Assembly: GCA_002429385.1 (NCBI GenBank)
Contig: DIZL01000075.1
Span: 60,013 to 115,543 of the forward strand
Reading direction: 5' to 3'
DNA length: 55,531 nucleotides
From: Prolixibacteraceae bacterium UBA6029
GTDB taxonomy: Bacteria > Bacteroidota > Bacteroidia > Bacteroidales > Prolixibacteraceae
Numbering within the stretch: position 1 is the first letter of the stretch; each line of letters begins with the position of its first letter. Made by a program: the position numbers and the translations under genes. Under the pieces are notes generated by a model. That model had not been told where the DNA came from. It searched no databases and was given only the letters and a program-made list of their open reading frames with translations. Shown here piece after piece: positions 44,647 through 52,699 of the stretch.

Positions 44647-44680
44647 CAGAATTTTTTGTGAAAGCAGACAGAATTTTTTG
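44647..44680 (+). promoter_or_regulatory. Two 12-bp direct repeats before the kinase operon
   Basis: Two exact copies of CAGAATTTTTTG, starting 22 bases apart (about two helix turns), 34 bases before the kinase ATG. Possible binding sites for a dimeric regulator; no -7 element matching TAnnTTTG is visible here. Confidence 0.4.
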
Positions 44681-44713
44681 CTCCAAATTGTTATTAATGA
44701 AAAAAGGGAGCCG

Positions 44714-46882
44714 ATGGGACAGATAGTTGATTTCTTTGAGCAGTTATTCAGTGCCGACAATTGGCCGGCAAGATGGCACATTGGAACCTGGACTGAGTTG
44801 CTCGGGTGGATGTATATTGGTTCCAACCTGGCCATAGGGGCAGCTTTCTTTGTCATTGCCATGGCCTTGGTGCAGTTTCTCAGGAAGAAGCCACACCTTC
44901 GGATACCCCCGGTATATTTCCTGTTTGGCGCATTTATCCTTTTCAATGGGATTACATCCATCATGGATGCGATCCTTTTCTTTTGGCCGGCCTACCGGTT
45001 GAATGCATTTTCACAACTCGTTCTGGCAGTTCTGTCCTGGATCACGGTTGTTGCAATAATCAAGTATATGCCGGTTGCCTTAAGGCTGAAAACGTCCAAA
45101 GAATTCGAGGAAGAAATAATCAGGCACACCAAATCGGAATTGAAATTCATGGGCTTGCTCGAATCGGCCCCCGACGCCAAGGTCATTACTGATGGGGATG
45201 GGAAGATACTGATGATCAATGCACAGACCGAACGACTTTTCGGGTTTGCCCGAAAAGAAATTATAGGTAAGAATGTGGAGATGCTTATTCCTGAACGGTA
45301 CTATGAGAAACATATTGCTCACCGTCAGGGGTATGTTGATGATCCACAGATCCGCGCCTGGGGAGTTGGATTGGATTTATTCGCCAAGCGAAAGGATGGA
45401 AGTGAATTTCCGGTTGATATAAGTTTAAGTCCTTTGAAGTTACCTGACGAGGAGGGCATTATGATTATTTCGAGTATTCGCAATATTACCCGGAGAAAGG
45501 AAATTGAAGCGGAAATTAAAAAATTGAATGCGAATCTGGAACAGCTTGTCATTGAACGTACGACAGAACTGGAACTTGCATTAAGCAACGAAAAAGCGGC
45601 ACGGGAAGAAATGAATGAAAATCACCGGCGACTTGCATTTCTGACCGGGGCAAGCAACATACTGGCCTCATCCATCGATTATTCAGAGACCCTGATCAGT
45701 CTTGCCAAAATAATCACTCCCGATATAGCCGATTGGTGTACGTTCGACGAAGTGGATGAGGATGGCCGGATGAACCGTATCGTAGTCTCACACAGTGATC
45801 CCGAAAAAGTCAGATTTGTGTCCGAACTCGTTCAGAAATATCCTGCTTACGTTAATGCTCCCCGCGGAATCCATAAGGTCGTCCGTACCCGTCAGCCTGA
45901 ATTACTTCATCAGATTCCCGATGATTATTTAGAATCAGTAGCTCAGGATCAGGAGCATCTGAGATTAATGCAACAGCTTGGGTTCAAATCGGCCATCCTG
46001 GTTCCGCTCCTGAGCCGGGATAAAAATTATGGAGTACTGACCCTGGTCATGTCCGAATCGGGAAGGCTGTTCGATGAAAAGGATCTTGAATTTGCTGTCG
46101 AACTGGGGCGAAGGACCGCATTGGCTATTGAAAATGCGAAGCTTTATAAAGAGATGCAGGATAGTAATATTGATCTGGAACTCCGGGTGGCCAAACGGAC
46201 CATGGAACTGGAGGCCATCAATAAAGAACTGGAAGCATTCTCTTATTCTGTTTCGCACGACCTCAGGGCCCCGTTGCGCAGCATTGATGGGTTCAGCAAT
46301 AAAATCCTGAAGGAATACAATGAACTGTTTGACGAACAGGGCAAAGATTATTTCTCAAGGGTTATGAAAGCAAGCCGGCATATGGGACATCTGATCGATG
46401 ACCTCTTAAAGCTGGCCCGTTATTCACGCGTGGAGATGCATTTGGAAAAGATAAACCTTTCGGTCCTTGCTGAATCCATAGCCACAGAACTTAAAGAATC
46501 GAATCCTGAACGAAAAGCAAGTTTCAGGATTCAGGACAGCATGATCACTTATGGGGACCGGAGCCTGATACAGATCGCCCTTCAAAATCTGCTGAACAAT
46601 GCCTGGAAGTATTCCAAGAATGAACCGAACGCTGATATTGAATTTGGAACAATGAAGGAGGACGGACGAGTCACCTATTTCATCAGGGACAATGGAGTGG
46701 GATTCGACATGCACTATGTTGACAAACTATTTGGGGCATTTCAACGGCTGCACAGTCAGTCCGAGTTTGAAGGTATCGGTATTGGCCTGGCAACGGTACA
46801 ACGCATTATTCGCCGTCATCAGGGAAATATTTGGGCCGATAGTGAAGTGAATAAGGGAACCACATTCTTTTTTACAATCTAA
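44714..46882 (+). CDS. Membrane PAS/GAF sensor histidine kinase with ETR1-like sensor region
   Basis: A 722-residue sensor kinase, counted from ATG 44714 (an AGGGAG stretch lies 5-10 bases upstream; the TTG at 44678 is less likely). Residues about 28-124 form three membrane helices that resemble the ethylene-receptor/bacterial sensor fold (YIGSNLAIGAAFFVIAMALVQFL, YFLFGAFILFNGITSIMDAI, LVLAVLSWITVVAIIKYMPVALRL). A PAS domain (about 140-262), coiled linker, GAF domain (about 315-475), HisKA with His515 (SVSHDLRAPLRS) and HATPase_c (N-box about 624-634, DNGVGFD 659-665, GIGIGLATV 687-695) follow. It lacks a receiver. First gene of a three-gene operon with a receiver-only protein and a hybrid kinase. 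Confidence 0.92.
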   Translation: MGQIVDFFEQLFSADNWPARWHIGTWTELLGWMYIGSNLAIGAAFFVIAMALVQFLRKKPHLRIPPVYFLFGAFILFNGITSIMDAILFFWPAYRLNAFSQLVLAVLSWITVVAIIKYMPVALRLKTSKEFEEEIIRHTKSELKFMGLLESAPDAKVITDGDGKILMINAQTERLFGFARKEIIGKNVEMLIPERYYEKHIAHRQGYVDDPQIRAWGVGLDLFAKRKDGSEFPVDISLSPLKLPDEEGIMIISSIRNITRRKEIEAEIKKLNANLEQLVIERTTELELALSNEKAAREEMNENHRRLAFLTGASNILASSIDYSETLISLAKIITPDIADWCTFDEVDEDGRMNRIVVSHSDPEKVRFVSELVQKYPAYVNAPRGIHKVVRTRQPELLHQIPDDYLESVAQDQEHLRLMQQLGFKSAILVPLLSRDKNYGVLTLVMSESGRLFDEKDLEFAVELGRRTALAIENAKLYKEMQDSNIDLELRVAKRTMELEAINKELEAFSYSVSHDLRAPLRSIDGFSNKILKEYNELFDEQGKDYFSRVMKASRHMGHLIDDLLKLARYSRVEMHLEKINLSVLAESIATELKESNPERKASFRIQDSMITYGDRSLIQIALQNLLNNAWKYSKNEPNADIEFGTMKEDGRVTYFIRDNGVGFDMHYVDKLFGAFQRLHSQSEFEGIGIGLATVQRIIRRHQGNIWADSEVNKGTTFFFTI

Positions 46883-46894
46883 AATACGAAGATT

Positions 46895-47350
46895 ATGAAG
46901 GCAGAAAAAATTATACTACTGGTTGAGGATAATCCCGACGATGAATTATTAACCCTTCTGGCATTCAAGGACCACAACATTACCAACCAGGTTGTGGTTG
47001 CCCGTGATGGGGAGGAAACCCTGGATTATTTGTTTGGAAGAAGGGAATATGCCGATCGTGACCTGAGCATATTTCCGCAGCTGATCCTGTTGGATCTTAA
47101 ACTGCCCAAAATGGATGGACTGGAAGTATTGCAGCAAATTCGCCTGAATCCCCTCACCAAACTGTTGCCGGTAGTTATTCTTACTTCGTCAAAAGAAGAG
47201 ATTGATATTATAAAGAGTTATCAGTTTGGCGCCAACAGTTACATCCGCAAACCGGTTGATTTTGAGCAGTTTTCAGAAGCCATCAAACAACTCGGACTAT
47301 ATTGGTTGGTTCTTAACGAGTTATCACCAAGTTTAAATATTACGAAATGA
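46895..47350 (+). CDS. Single-domain response regulator (Rcp1-like)
   Basis: A 151-residue receiver-only protein of the CheY/Rcp1 type. Acidic pair Glu11/Asp12, phosphoacceptor Asp67 (LILLDLKLPKMDGLEVL), Thr/Ser in LTSSKEE and Lys in YIRKPVD are all present. The long beta4-alpha4 with an inserted FGRREYADRDLSIFPQLI stretch is typical of Rcp1-like partners of bacteriophytochrome-like kinases. No output domain; it probably passes phosphate from the upstream kinase or acts by protein contact. It is 12 bases after the kinase and overlaps the next gene by 4 bases (ATGA). Confidence 0.93.
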   Translation: MKAEKIILLVEDNPDDELLTLLAFKDHNITNQVVVARDGEETLDYLFGRREYADRDLSIFPQLILLDLKLPKMDGLEVLQQIRLNPLTKLLPVVILTSSKEEIDIIKSYQFGANSYIRKPVDFEQFSEAIKQLGLYWLVLNELSPSLNITK

Positions 47351-49020
47351 AAAATCCAATACGAGTATTAATCATCGAGGACAACAAGGATGATGCAAAA
47401 CTGGAGATTGAGGAACTCAGAAGCCTGGACTTCGATATTGTATTCGAAGTGATTGAAACGCGCAAAGCCTTGAGGGAAGCGTTGAAATTTAAGTCCTGGG
47501 ACTGTATTATTTCAGATTATTCCATGCCACAGTTCAACGGACTTGATGCCTTGACTGATCTAAAAGATACCGAAATAGATATTCCGTTTATACTGATTTC
47601 AGGCACTATAGGTGAGGAAACAGCCGTAGCAGCCATGAAAGCCGGGGCACATGATTATATTATGAAGGACAACCTGAGCCGTCTCATTCCTGCCTTTGAG
47701 CGCGAATTAAGGGAAGCGGAGGTTCGACGTCAAAAAAGAAATGCGGATGAGGCCTTAAAAACCAGCGTGGAAAACCTCAAAAAACAAAATGCGGAATACC
47801 AGACGCTCAATGTTGAATATTTGCAACAGAACGAGGAATTGACCGAAAGTCTGGACCGCATTCAAAAGATGAACGCCGAACTGGTTATCGCAAAGAACAG
47901 GGCGGAAGAATCGGATAAGCTTAAATCTTCCTTTCTGGCCAATATGAGCCATGAAATCCGTACACCGCTAAACGGCATACTGGGATTTTCGGATTTCCTA
48001 AAGGATCCCATGTTACCCAAAAATAAATCAGAGAAATATGTTGAGATCATCCAGTCGAGCGGGAAGCAGCTATTAACGATTATTGACGATATACTTGATA
48101 TTTCCAAAATTGAAGCGGGACAGATGTCACTTTACCTGGAAGCCACAGATATCAGCGAACTGATGCAAGAATTGCATCAGCAATTTAGGATGGAGGCCGA
48201 ATTAAAGAACCTGTCCTTCATTCTTAATCCCGAAAATCTGGATGAGCATATTGTAATAAATACGGATGTGAACCGACTTCGGCAGGTATTCTGCAACCTG
48301 ATTATCAACGCTATCAAATTTACCTCCAGAGGAACCATAGAATTTGGGCTAACACTTAAGAACAATTTCATCGGATTCTATATTAAGGACACAGGCATTG
48401 GCATTGCACCAGAAGATCATTCCATTATTTTCAGGCCTTTCAGCAAGGTAGCCAAGGCATCCAATCTCATATACGGAGGCACAGGTCTGGGTCTTTCCAT
48501 ATCCAAGGCATTGATTGAACAGCTTGGCGGTACCATTACGGTTAAATCGGAACCCAATAAAGGATCATCATTTATATTTACAATTCCCTATGCTAAAAAC
48601 AGCAGTACCCATACCCGGAAACCTTCAAAAACAGAATCGAATGCACTGTATGACCGAAAGAAAAAGACAATACTTATTGCTGAAGATGAGCTATTTAATT
48701 ATTATTATATTGAAGAATTGCTGGCATCCATGAAGATTGATACCCTTCACGCCTGGAATGGCAAGGAAGCTGTTGATATGGCTAAATCAAATCCTGATAT
48801 TTCGTTGGTATTAATGGATATACTCATGCCTGAAATGGATGGCATAACAGCCACCAAACTGATAAAAGAAATGAGGCCCAAACTACCGATAGTTGCACAA
48901 ACGGCCTATGGCTCGAGAGAAGATTGGGAAAACGCACATAAATCAGGTTTCGATTTCTATCTGTCAAAACCTATCGCACGGGAACTGCTTGTTGAAGTGA
49001 TTGACAAATACTTTGATTGA
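47347..49020 (+). CDS. Receiver - histidine kinase - receiver hybrid protein
   Basis: A 557-residue soluble protein: receiver 1 (about 5-125; Asp57 in ISDYSMPQFNG), a coiled coil (about 127-190), HisKA with His202 (SFLANMSHEIRTPLNG), HATPase_c (about 300-415; DTGIGIAPEDH, GGTGLGLSIS) and receiver 2 (about 440-557; Asp491 in VLMDILMPEMDG). There is no membrane helix or DNA-binding part. The 4-base overlap with the preceding response regulator means tight coupling. With the upstream kinase it gives a multistep relay with two kinases and three receivers but no output domain in this operon. Confidence 0.93.
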   Translation: MKNPIRVLIIEDNKDDAKLEIEELRSLDFDIVFEVIETRKALREALKFKSWDCIISDYSMPQFNGLDALTDLKDTEIDIPFILISGTIGEETAVAAMKAGAHDYIMKDNLSRLIPAFERELREAEVRRQKRNADEALKTSVENLKKQNAEYQTLNVEYLQQNEELTESLDRIQKMNAELVIAKNRAEESDKLKSSFLANMSHEIRTPLNGILGFSDFLKDPMLPKNKSEKYVEIIQSSGKQLLTIIDDILDISKIEAGQMSLYLEATDISELMQELHQQFRMEAELKNLSFILNPENLDEHIVINTDVNRLRQVFCNLIINAIKFTSRGTIEFGLTLKNNFIGFYIKDTGIGIAPEDHSIIFRPFSKVAKASNLIYGGTGLGLSISKALIEQLGGTITVKSEPNKGSSFIFTIPYAKNSSTHTRKPSKTESNALYDRKKKTILIAEDELFNYYYIEELLASMKIDTLHAWNGKEAVDMAKSNPDISLVLMDILMPEMDGITATKLIKEMRPKLPIVAQTAYGSREDWENAHKSGFDFYLSKPIARELLVEVIDKYFD

Positions 49021-49130
49021 ACGTGAAATTCAAAGGGTTGGTTTCGGAAATGACCTAAAGGGGCAGGTTGGAAATACGGGTCATGATGAGTTGAAATAAA
49101 TCTTAGTGAACTCACAAGGACAGGTTAAAA

Positions 49131-49168
49131 CAAAGAAAGCACTTCGAAGGATCGAAGTGCTTTCTTTG
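49131..49168. terminator. Terminator after the minus-strand tRNA copies
   Basis: A perfect 17-bp inverted repeat (49131-49147 with 49152-49168) and 4-base loop, next to the 3' end of the minus-strand tRNA-Gly. On that strand it is followed by TTTT. Confidence 0.85.
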
Positions 49169-49171
49169 TTG

Positions 49172-49244
49172 AGCGAGAAACGAGACTCGGACTCGCGACC
49201 CCGACCTTGGCAAGGTCGTGTTCTACCAACTGAGCTATTCTCGC
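49172..49244 (-). tRNA. tRNA-Gly(GCC), degenerate copy
   Basis: 73 bases, identical to the two plus-strand tRNA-Gly genes except one base: G24 of the D-stem is A, which gives a C11-A24 mismatch. The anticodon GCC and acceptor stem are intact. It is part of an inverted copy of the tRNA cluster and may be non-functional or weak. Confidence 0.8.
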
Positions 49245-49274
49245 AATAATTTGATGAACCTGATTTTTTAAAAG

Positions 49275-49359
49275 TACCCGGAGCGGGACTTGAACCCGCA
49301 CAACCAATGGTCATCCCGATCTTAAATCGGGACGTGTCTACCGATTCCACCATCCGGGC
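49275..49359 (-). tRNA. tRNA-Leu copy with replaced anticodon arm
   Basis: 85 bases. Outside the anticodon arm it equals the plus-strand tRNA-Leu(UAA). The anticodon arm (17 bases in the plus copy) is replaced by the 19-base palindrome-like TCCCGATTTAAGATCGGGA, which gives a 6-bp stem instead of 5 and a loop TTTAAGA. The loop still shows TAA at 34-36 but has G37, unlike A37 in the plus copy. Probably a pseudo-tRNA. Confidence 0.75.
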
Positions 49360-49536
49360 CTCCTTAAAAAGAGCGTGAAAGGAGACTCCCCGCCTGACAA
49401 GCCACCAATGCCGCAAAATACGTTGATAGTCAGGCAGACGGTGAACTAGCGATCCAAGCCAAGGCAAGATCTTAAAAAGATTTTGGAGAAAGCTTGTTAA
49501 AGTTTTGTCACTTTTTGGAGAAAGAAAAAAAAGGAC
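49360..49536. other. Centre of the inverted tRNA duplication
   Basis: The right side of the minus-strand tRNA-Leu continues to match, on the opposite strand, the sequence before the plus-strand tRNA-Leu: the spacer CTCTTTTTAAGGAG and then the 3' end of a tRNA-Gly (16 of 18 bases near 49362-49395). So a third, heavily decayed tRNA-Gly may lie here. The rest holds a GCCTGAC/GTCAGGC inverted pair. Confidence 0.5.
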
Positions 49537-49544
49537 TATATTTG
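49514..49544 (+). promoter_or_regulatory. Promoter of the plus-strand tRNA cluster (TTTG-N19-TATATTTG)
   Basis: Perfect -33 TTTG (49514-49517) and perfect -7 TATATTTG (49537-49544) with 19 bases between: a textbook Bacteroidota promoter. It ends 47 bases before the first tRNA. Confidence 0.75.
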
Positions 49545-49591
49545 CAACGCTGTTTTCAAAAGCACTAAACAGTATGTTCAAAAAAAAAAAT

Positions 49592-49664
<73 letters not shown>

Positions 49665-49676
49665 CTTTTTAAGGAG

Positions 49677-49759
49677 GCCCGGATGGTGGAATCGGTAGAC
49701 ACGCAAGACTTAAAATCTTGTGACCATTGGTTGTGCGGGTTCAAGTCCCGCTCCGGGTA
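49677..49759 (+). tRNA. tRNA-Leu(UAA)
   Basis: 83 bases with acceptor GCCCGGA/TCCGGGT, anticodon stem CAAGA/TCTTG, loop CTTAAAA with anticodon UAA, a variable arm and a standard T-loop TTCAAGT. It lies 12 bases after the first tRNA-Gly. No CCA is encoded. Confidence 0.96.
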
Positions 49760-49791
49760 CTTTCTTAGAAAATAAAGTTCAAAATATTATT

Positions 49792-49864
<73 letters not shown>

Positions 49865-49865
49865 C

Positions 49866-49899
49866 AAAAAAGCACTTCGGGAAACCGGGGTGCTTTTTT
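49866..49899. terminator. Bidirectional terminator between tRNA cluster and mutS
   Basis: A stem AAAAAAGCACTTCGG with CCGGGGTGCTTTTTT (two G-U pairs) and T runs at both ends. Confidence 0.85.
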
Positions 49900-49929
49900 A
49901 ATATCAGGAGGAACAAGTGTTTCAGAACC

Positions 49930-52563
49930 TTATTTTTTAAAAGGACGATCCAGGCCTGTTATCTTCTTTATATCATTCAGCTTGTTCAGTGCTTCTAGGG
50001 GCGTAAGCTGATTGATGTCCAGATTCTTGATCTCATCGCGGATCTGTTTCAGCACAGGGTCATCGAGCTGGAAGAAGCTCATTTGAAAACCTTCCCGCTT
50101 CTCAGCCATGCCCTCCAAAGGCTTCGACAGACCATCCTTTCGGTGTGTATCTTCCAATTGGAGCAGGATTTCGTCGGCCCGGTGAACCACCGAAGGCGGC
50201 ATTCCTGCCATTCGGGCCACATGAATACCGAAACTGTGGTTACTTCCCCCCGGAACCAGCTTACGGAGAAAAATCACTTTATTGCCTGATTCTTTTACGG
50301 AGACATTGAAATTCTTCACACGGACAAACGACTTCTCCATTTCATTTAACTCATGATAATGGGTGGCAAACATGGTTTTTGCCTTAGCTTTCGGATGTTC
50401 GTGTATGTATTCGACAATCGACCAGGCAATGGAAATGCCATCGTAAGTCGAAGTGCCACGACCCAGTTCATCCAGCAGGATAAGGCTTCGGTCCGAAATG
50501 TTGTTCAGGATACTGGCTGCCTCATTCATCTCGACCATAAAAGTAGATTCGCCCAGCGAAATGTTGTCGGAGGCTCCTACCCTTGTGAAAATCTTGTCTA
50601 CAAAACCTATTTGAGCGGCTTCGGCAGGCACAAAGCTTCCGATTTGGGCCATCAGTACAATTAAGGCTGTTTGACGCAACAAGGCCGATTTACCTGCCAT
50701 ATTCGGACCGGTAATAATGATGACCTGCTGATCGTCCTGATTGAGGACTATATCGTTTGAAATGAAGGATTCTCCAAGCGGAAGCTGATGTTCGATCACG
50801 GGATGTCGACCCCCTTTGATGATAATATCTTTTGAATCGTTGATTTCCGGCCTGGAATACTTGTAGCTGATGGCTGTTGAGGCAAACGACAGCAGACAAT
50901 CAATCTGTCCAACTATGGCCGCATTGAGCTGGATGGCCTGGATGTATTCGGCCAGGGCAACCACCAGTTCATTGAACAGGCGAACTTCAATGGCCAGAAT
51001 TTTCTCTTCAGCCCCCAGTATTTTTGATTCATATTCCTTGAGTTCCTCGGTAATGTATCGTTCAGCGCCAACGAGCGTTTGCTTGCGTATCCATTCCTGC
51101 GGAACCTTATCCTTATGGGTATTTCTCACTTCGATGTAATAGCCGAATACATTATTGAAGGCAATCTTCAGGCTGGTGATCCCGGTGCGTTCAGCCTCAC
51201 GTTCCTGCATCCGGGCCAGGTAATCCTTTCCGTTGAAAGCAAGCATGCGCAATTCATCCAGTTCATCCGATACACCCTGGGCAATCACATTCCCTTTGTT
51301 CAGAATGGCAGGCGGATCGGGATGAATCTCCTTTTCAATTCGAATACGGATAGACTCACAGGGATTGAGTTGTTCGGCGAAACGCTTCAGATTCGCATTA
51401 TCGGCCTGACTGCAGATCTGTTTGATTGGAGCAATGGCCTGAAGCGCATGTTTAAGCTGTACCACTTCACGGGGATTGATACGAACAACGGCCACCTTAG
51501 AGATGATTCGCTCCAGATCGCCAACCTGTCGGATATGTTCTTCCAGGTTCTCTTTCAGTTCAGCATCTTTTACCAGGTATTCCACCACGTTGAGGCGATT
51601 ATTGATGGCAGCAATTTCTTTCAGAGGCAAAGCTATCCATCGTTTGATCAAGCGTGCACCCATCGGAGATATGGTCTTGTCAATCACCTGAACCAGTGTC
51701 TTTGCACCTTCATTAATCGATTGGAAAAGCTCCAGGTTGCGAATGGTGAACCGGTCGAGCCACACATACTTATCCTCTTCGATGCGTGACAAGTTTACGA
51801 TGTGCCTGGTCTGATGATGCTGGGTAAGGTCGAGGTAATGCAATATGGCGCCGGAAGCAATGATACCGTAATTCAGTTCATGAATTCCAAATCCTTTAAG
51901 CGATTTGGTCTCGAAGTGTCGCATCAGTCTGTCATTGGCCGCATCGTCGGTATACACCCAGTCATCCTGCGAAAAGGTATAATATTTACCCCCGAACAAG
52001 GATGTAAATTCAGCGCCTTTCCCTTTCTGAAACAAGACCTCCTTGGGCTGAAACGAGCTAAGCAGTTTGTCGATGTATTCGAAGGAACCCTCTGCAGTTA
52101 AAAACTCGCCGGTTGATATATCCAGGAAAGCAATTCCCGCCATCTTTTTATCGAAATGAACCGATGCCAGAAAGTTGTTTTCACGATGCTCCAGTATATT
52201 GTCGTTGTAGGATACTCCCGGAGTAACTAACTCAGTAATGCCACGCTTGACAATATTCTTGGTCATCTTTGGATCTTCCAGCTGTTCACAGATGGCTACC
52301 CGTGCTCCCGAACGAACCAGCTTGGGAAGATAGGTATCCAACGCATGATAAGGAAAACCTGCCAGTTCGACATAGCTTGCCGATCCGTTGGCACGGCGCG
52401 TCAGGGTAATACCCAGTATACCGGAGGCACGAATGGCATCTTCGCCAAATGTTTCGTAAAAATCGCCTACCCTGAACAACAGAACGGCATCAGGATGTTT
52501 CGCTTTGACGGCATAATATTGCTTCATCAAAGGTGTTTCAACATATTTAGGAGTCGTAGTCAA
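49930..52563 (-). CDS. mutS: DNA mismatch repair protein MutS
   Basis: Recognises base mismatches and small loops and starts mismatch repair. 877 residues. Domain I has the mismatch-contact motif GDFYETFGEDA (residues 33-43, Phe-x-Glu), followed by connector, lever (about 270-550) and ATPase domains: Walker A GPNMAGKSALLRQ near residue 617, Walker B LILLDELGRGTSTYDG, and FATHYHEL. The C-terminal tail is complete (LTPLEALNKLNDIKKITG, the MutS dimerisation helix). A minus-strand -7 element lies at 52586. No mutL in the window. Confidence 0.97.
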   Translation of the reverse strand: MTTTPKYVETPLMKQYYAVKAKHPDAVLLFRVGDFYETFGEDAIRASGILGITLTRRANGSASYVELAGFPYHALDTYLPKLVRSGARVAICEQLEDPKMTKNIVKRGITELVTPGVSYNDNILEHRENNFLASVHFDKKMAGIAFLDISTGEFLTAEGSFEYIDKLLSSFQPKEVLFQKGKGAEFTSLFGGKYYTFSQDDWVYTDDAANDRLMRHFETKSLKGFGIHELNYGIIASGAILHYLDLTQHHQTRHIVNLSRIEEDKYVWLDRFTIRNLELFQSINEGAKTLVQVIDKTISPMGARLIKRWIALPLKEIAAINNRLNVVEYLVKDAELKENLEEHIRQVGDLERIISKVAVVRINPREVVQLKHALQAIAPIKQICSQADNANLKRFAEQLNPCESIRIRIEKEIHPDPPAILNKGNVIAQGVSDELDELRMLAFNGKDYLARMQEREAERTGITSLKIAFNNVFGYYIEVRNTHKDKVPQEWIRKQTLVGAERYITEELKEYESKILGAEEKILAIEVRLFNELVVALAEYIQAIQLNAAIVGQIDCLLSFASTAISYKYSRPEINDSKDIIIKGGRHPVIEHQLPLGESFISNDIVLNQDDQQVIIITGPNMAGKSALLRQTALIVLMAQIGSFVPAEAAQIGFVDKIFTRVGASDNISLGESTFMVEMNEAASILNNISDRSLILLDELGRGTSTYDGISIAWSIVEYIHEHPKAKAKTMFATHYHELNEMEKSFVRVKNFNVSVKESGNKVIFLRKLVPGGSNHSFGIHVARMAGMPPSVVHRADEILLQLEDTHRKDGLSKPLEGMAEKREGFQMSFFQLDDPVLKQIRDEIKNLDINQLTPLEALNKLNDIKKITGLDRPFKK

Positions 52564-52585
52564 GAATCTGAATTTTTAAGATGAG

Positions 52586-52593
52586 CAAAGATA
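52586..52593 (-). promoter_or_regulatory. Putative mutS promoter -7 element TATCTTTG
   Basis: A perfect TAnnTTTG match on the minus strand, 23 bases before the mutS ATG. No clear -33 box. Confidence 0.45.
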
Positions 52594-52650
52594 CATTTTA
52601 AAGAATTGCATAAAAACCGGAAATAAGTAAATAACTGGCGAAAACCGTAC

Positions 52651-52677
52651 AATCTGTCAGATAAATAAAATATCTTG
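52651..52677 (+). promoter_or_regulatory. Conserved upstream block of the first GNAT paralogue
   Basis: AATCTGTCA, then 11 bases, then TATCTTG, 23 bases before the ATG at 52700. The same two words, 9 bases apart, lie before the second paralogue (54108-54132), so this is probably the promoter or an operator shared by both. Confidence 0.4.
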
Positions 52678-52699
52678 GTGTCGAATTTAGGCATAAATA

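Larger units (their letters stand above)
44099..44713. other. 615-base gap with inverted-repeat element
   Basis: No gene seen. It holds the 158-base element with 11-bp tandem repeats (44339-44496) and two 12-bp direct repeats CAGAATTTTTTG (44647-44658 and 44669-44680), 22 bases apart, just before the kinase operon. Confidence 0.5.
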
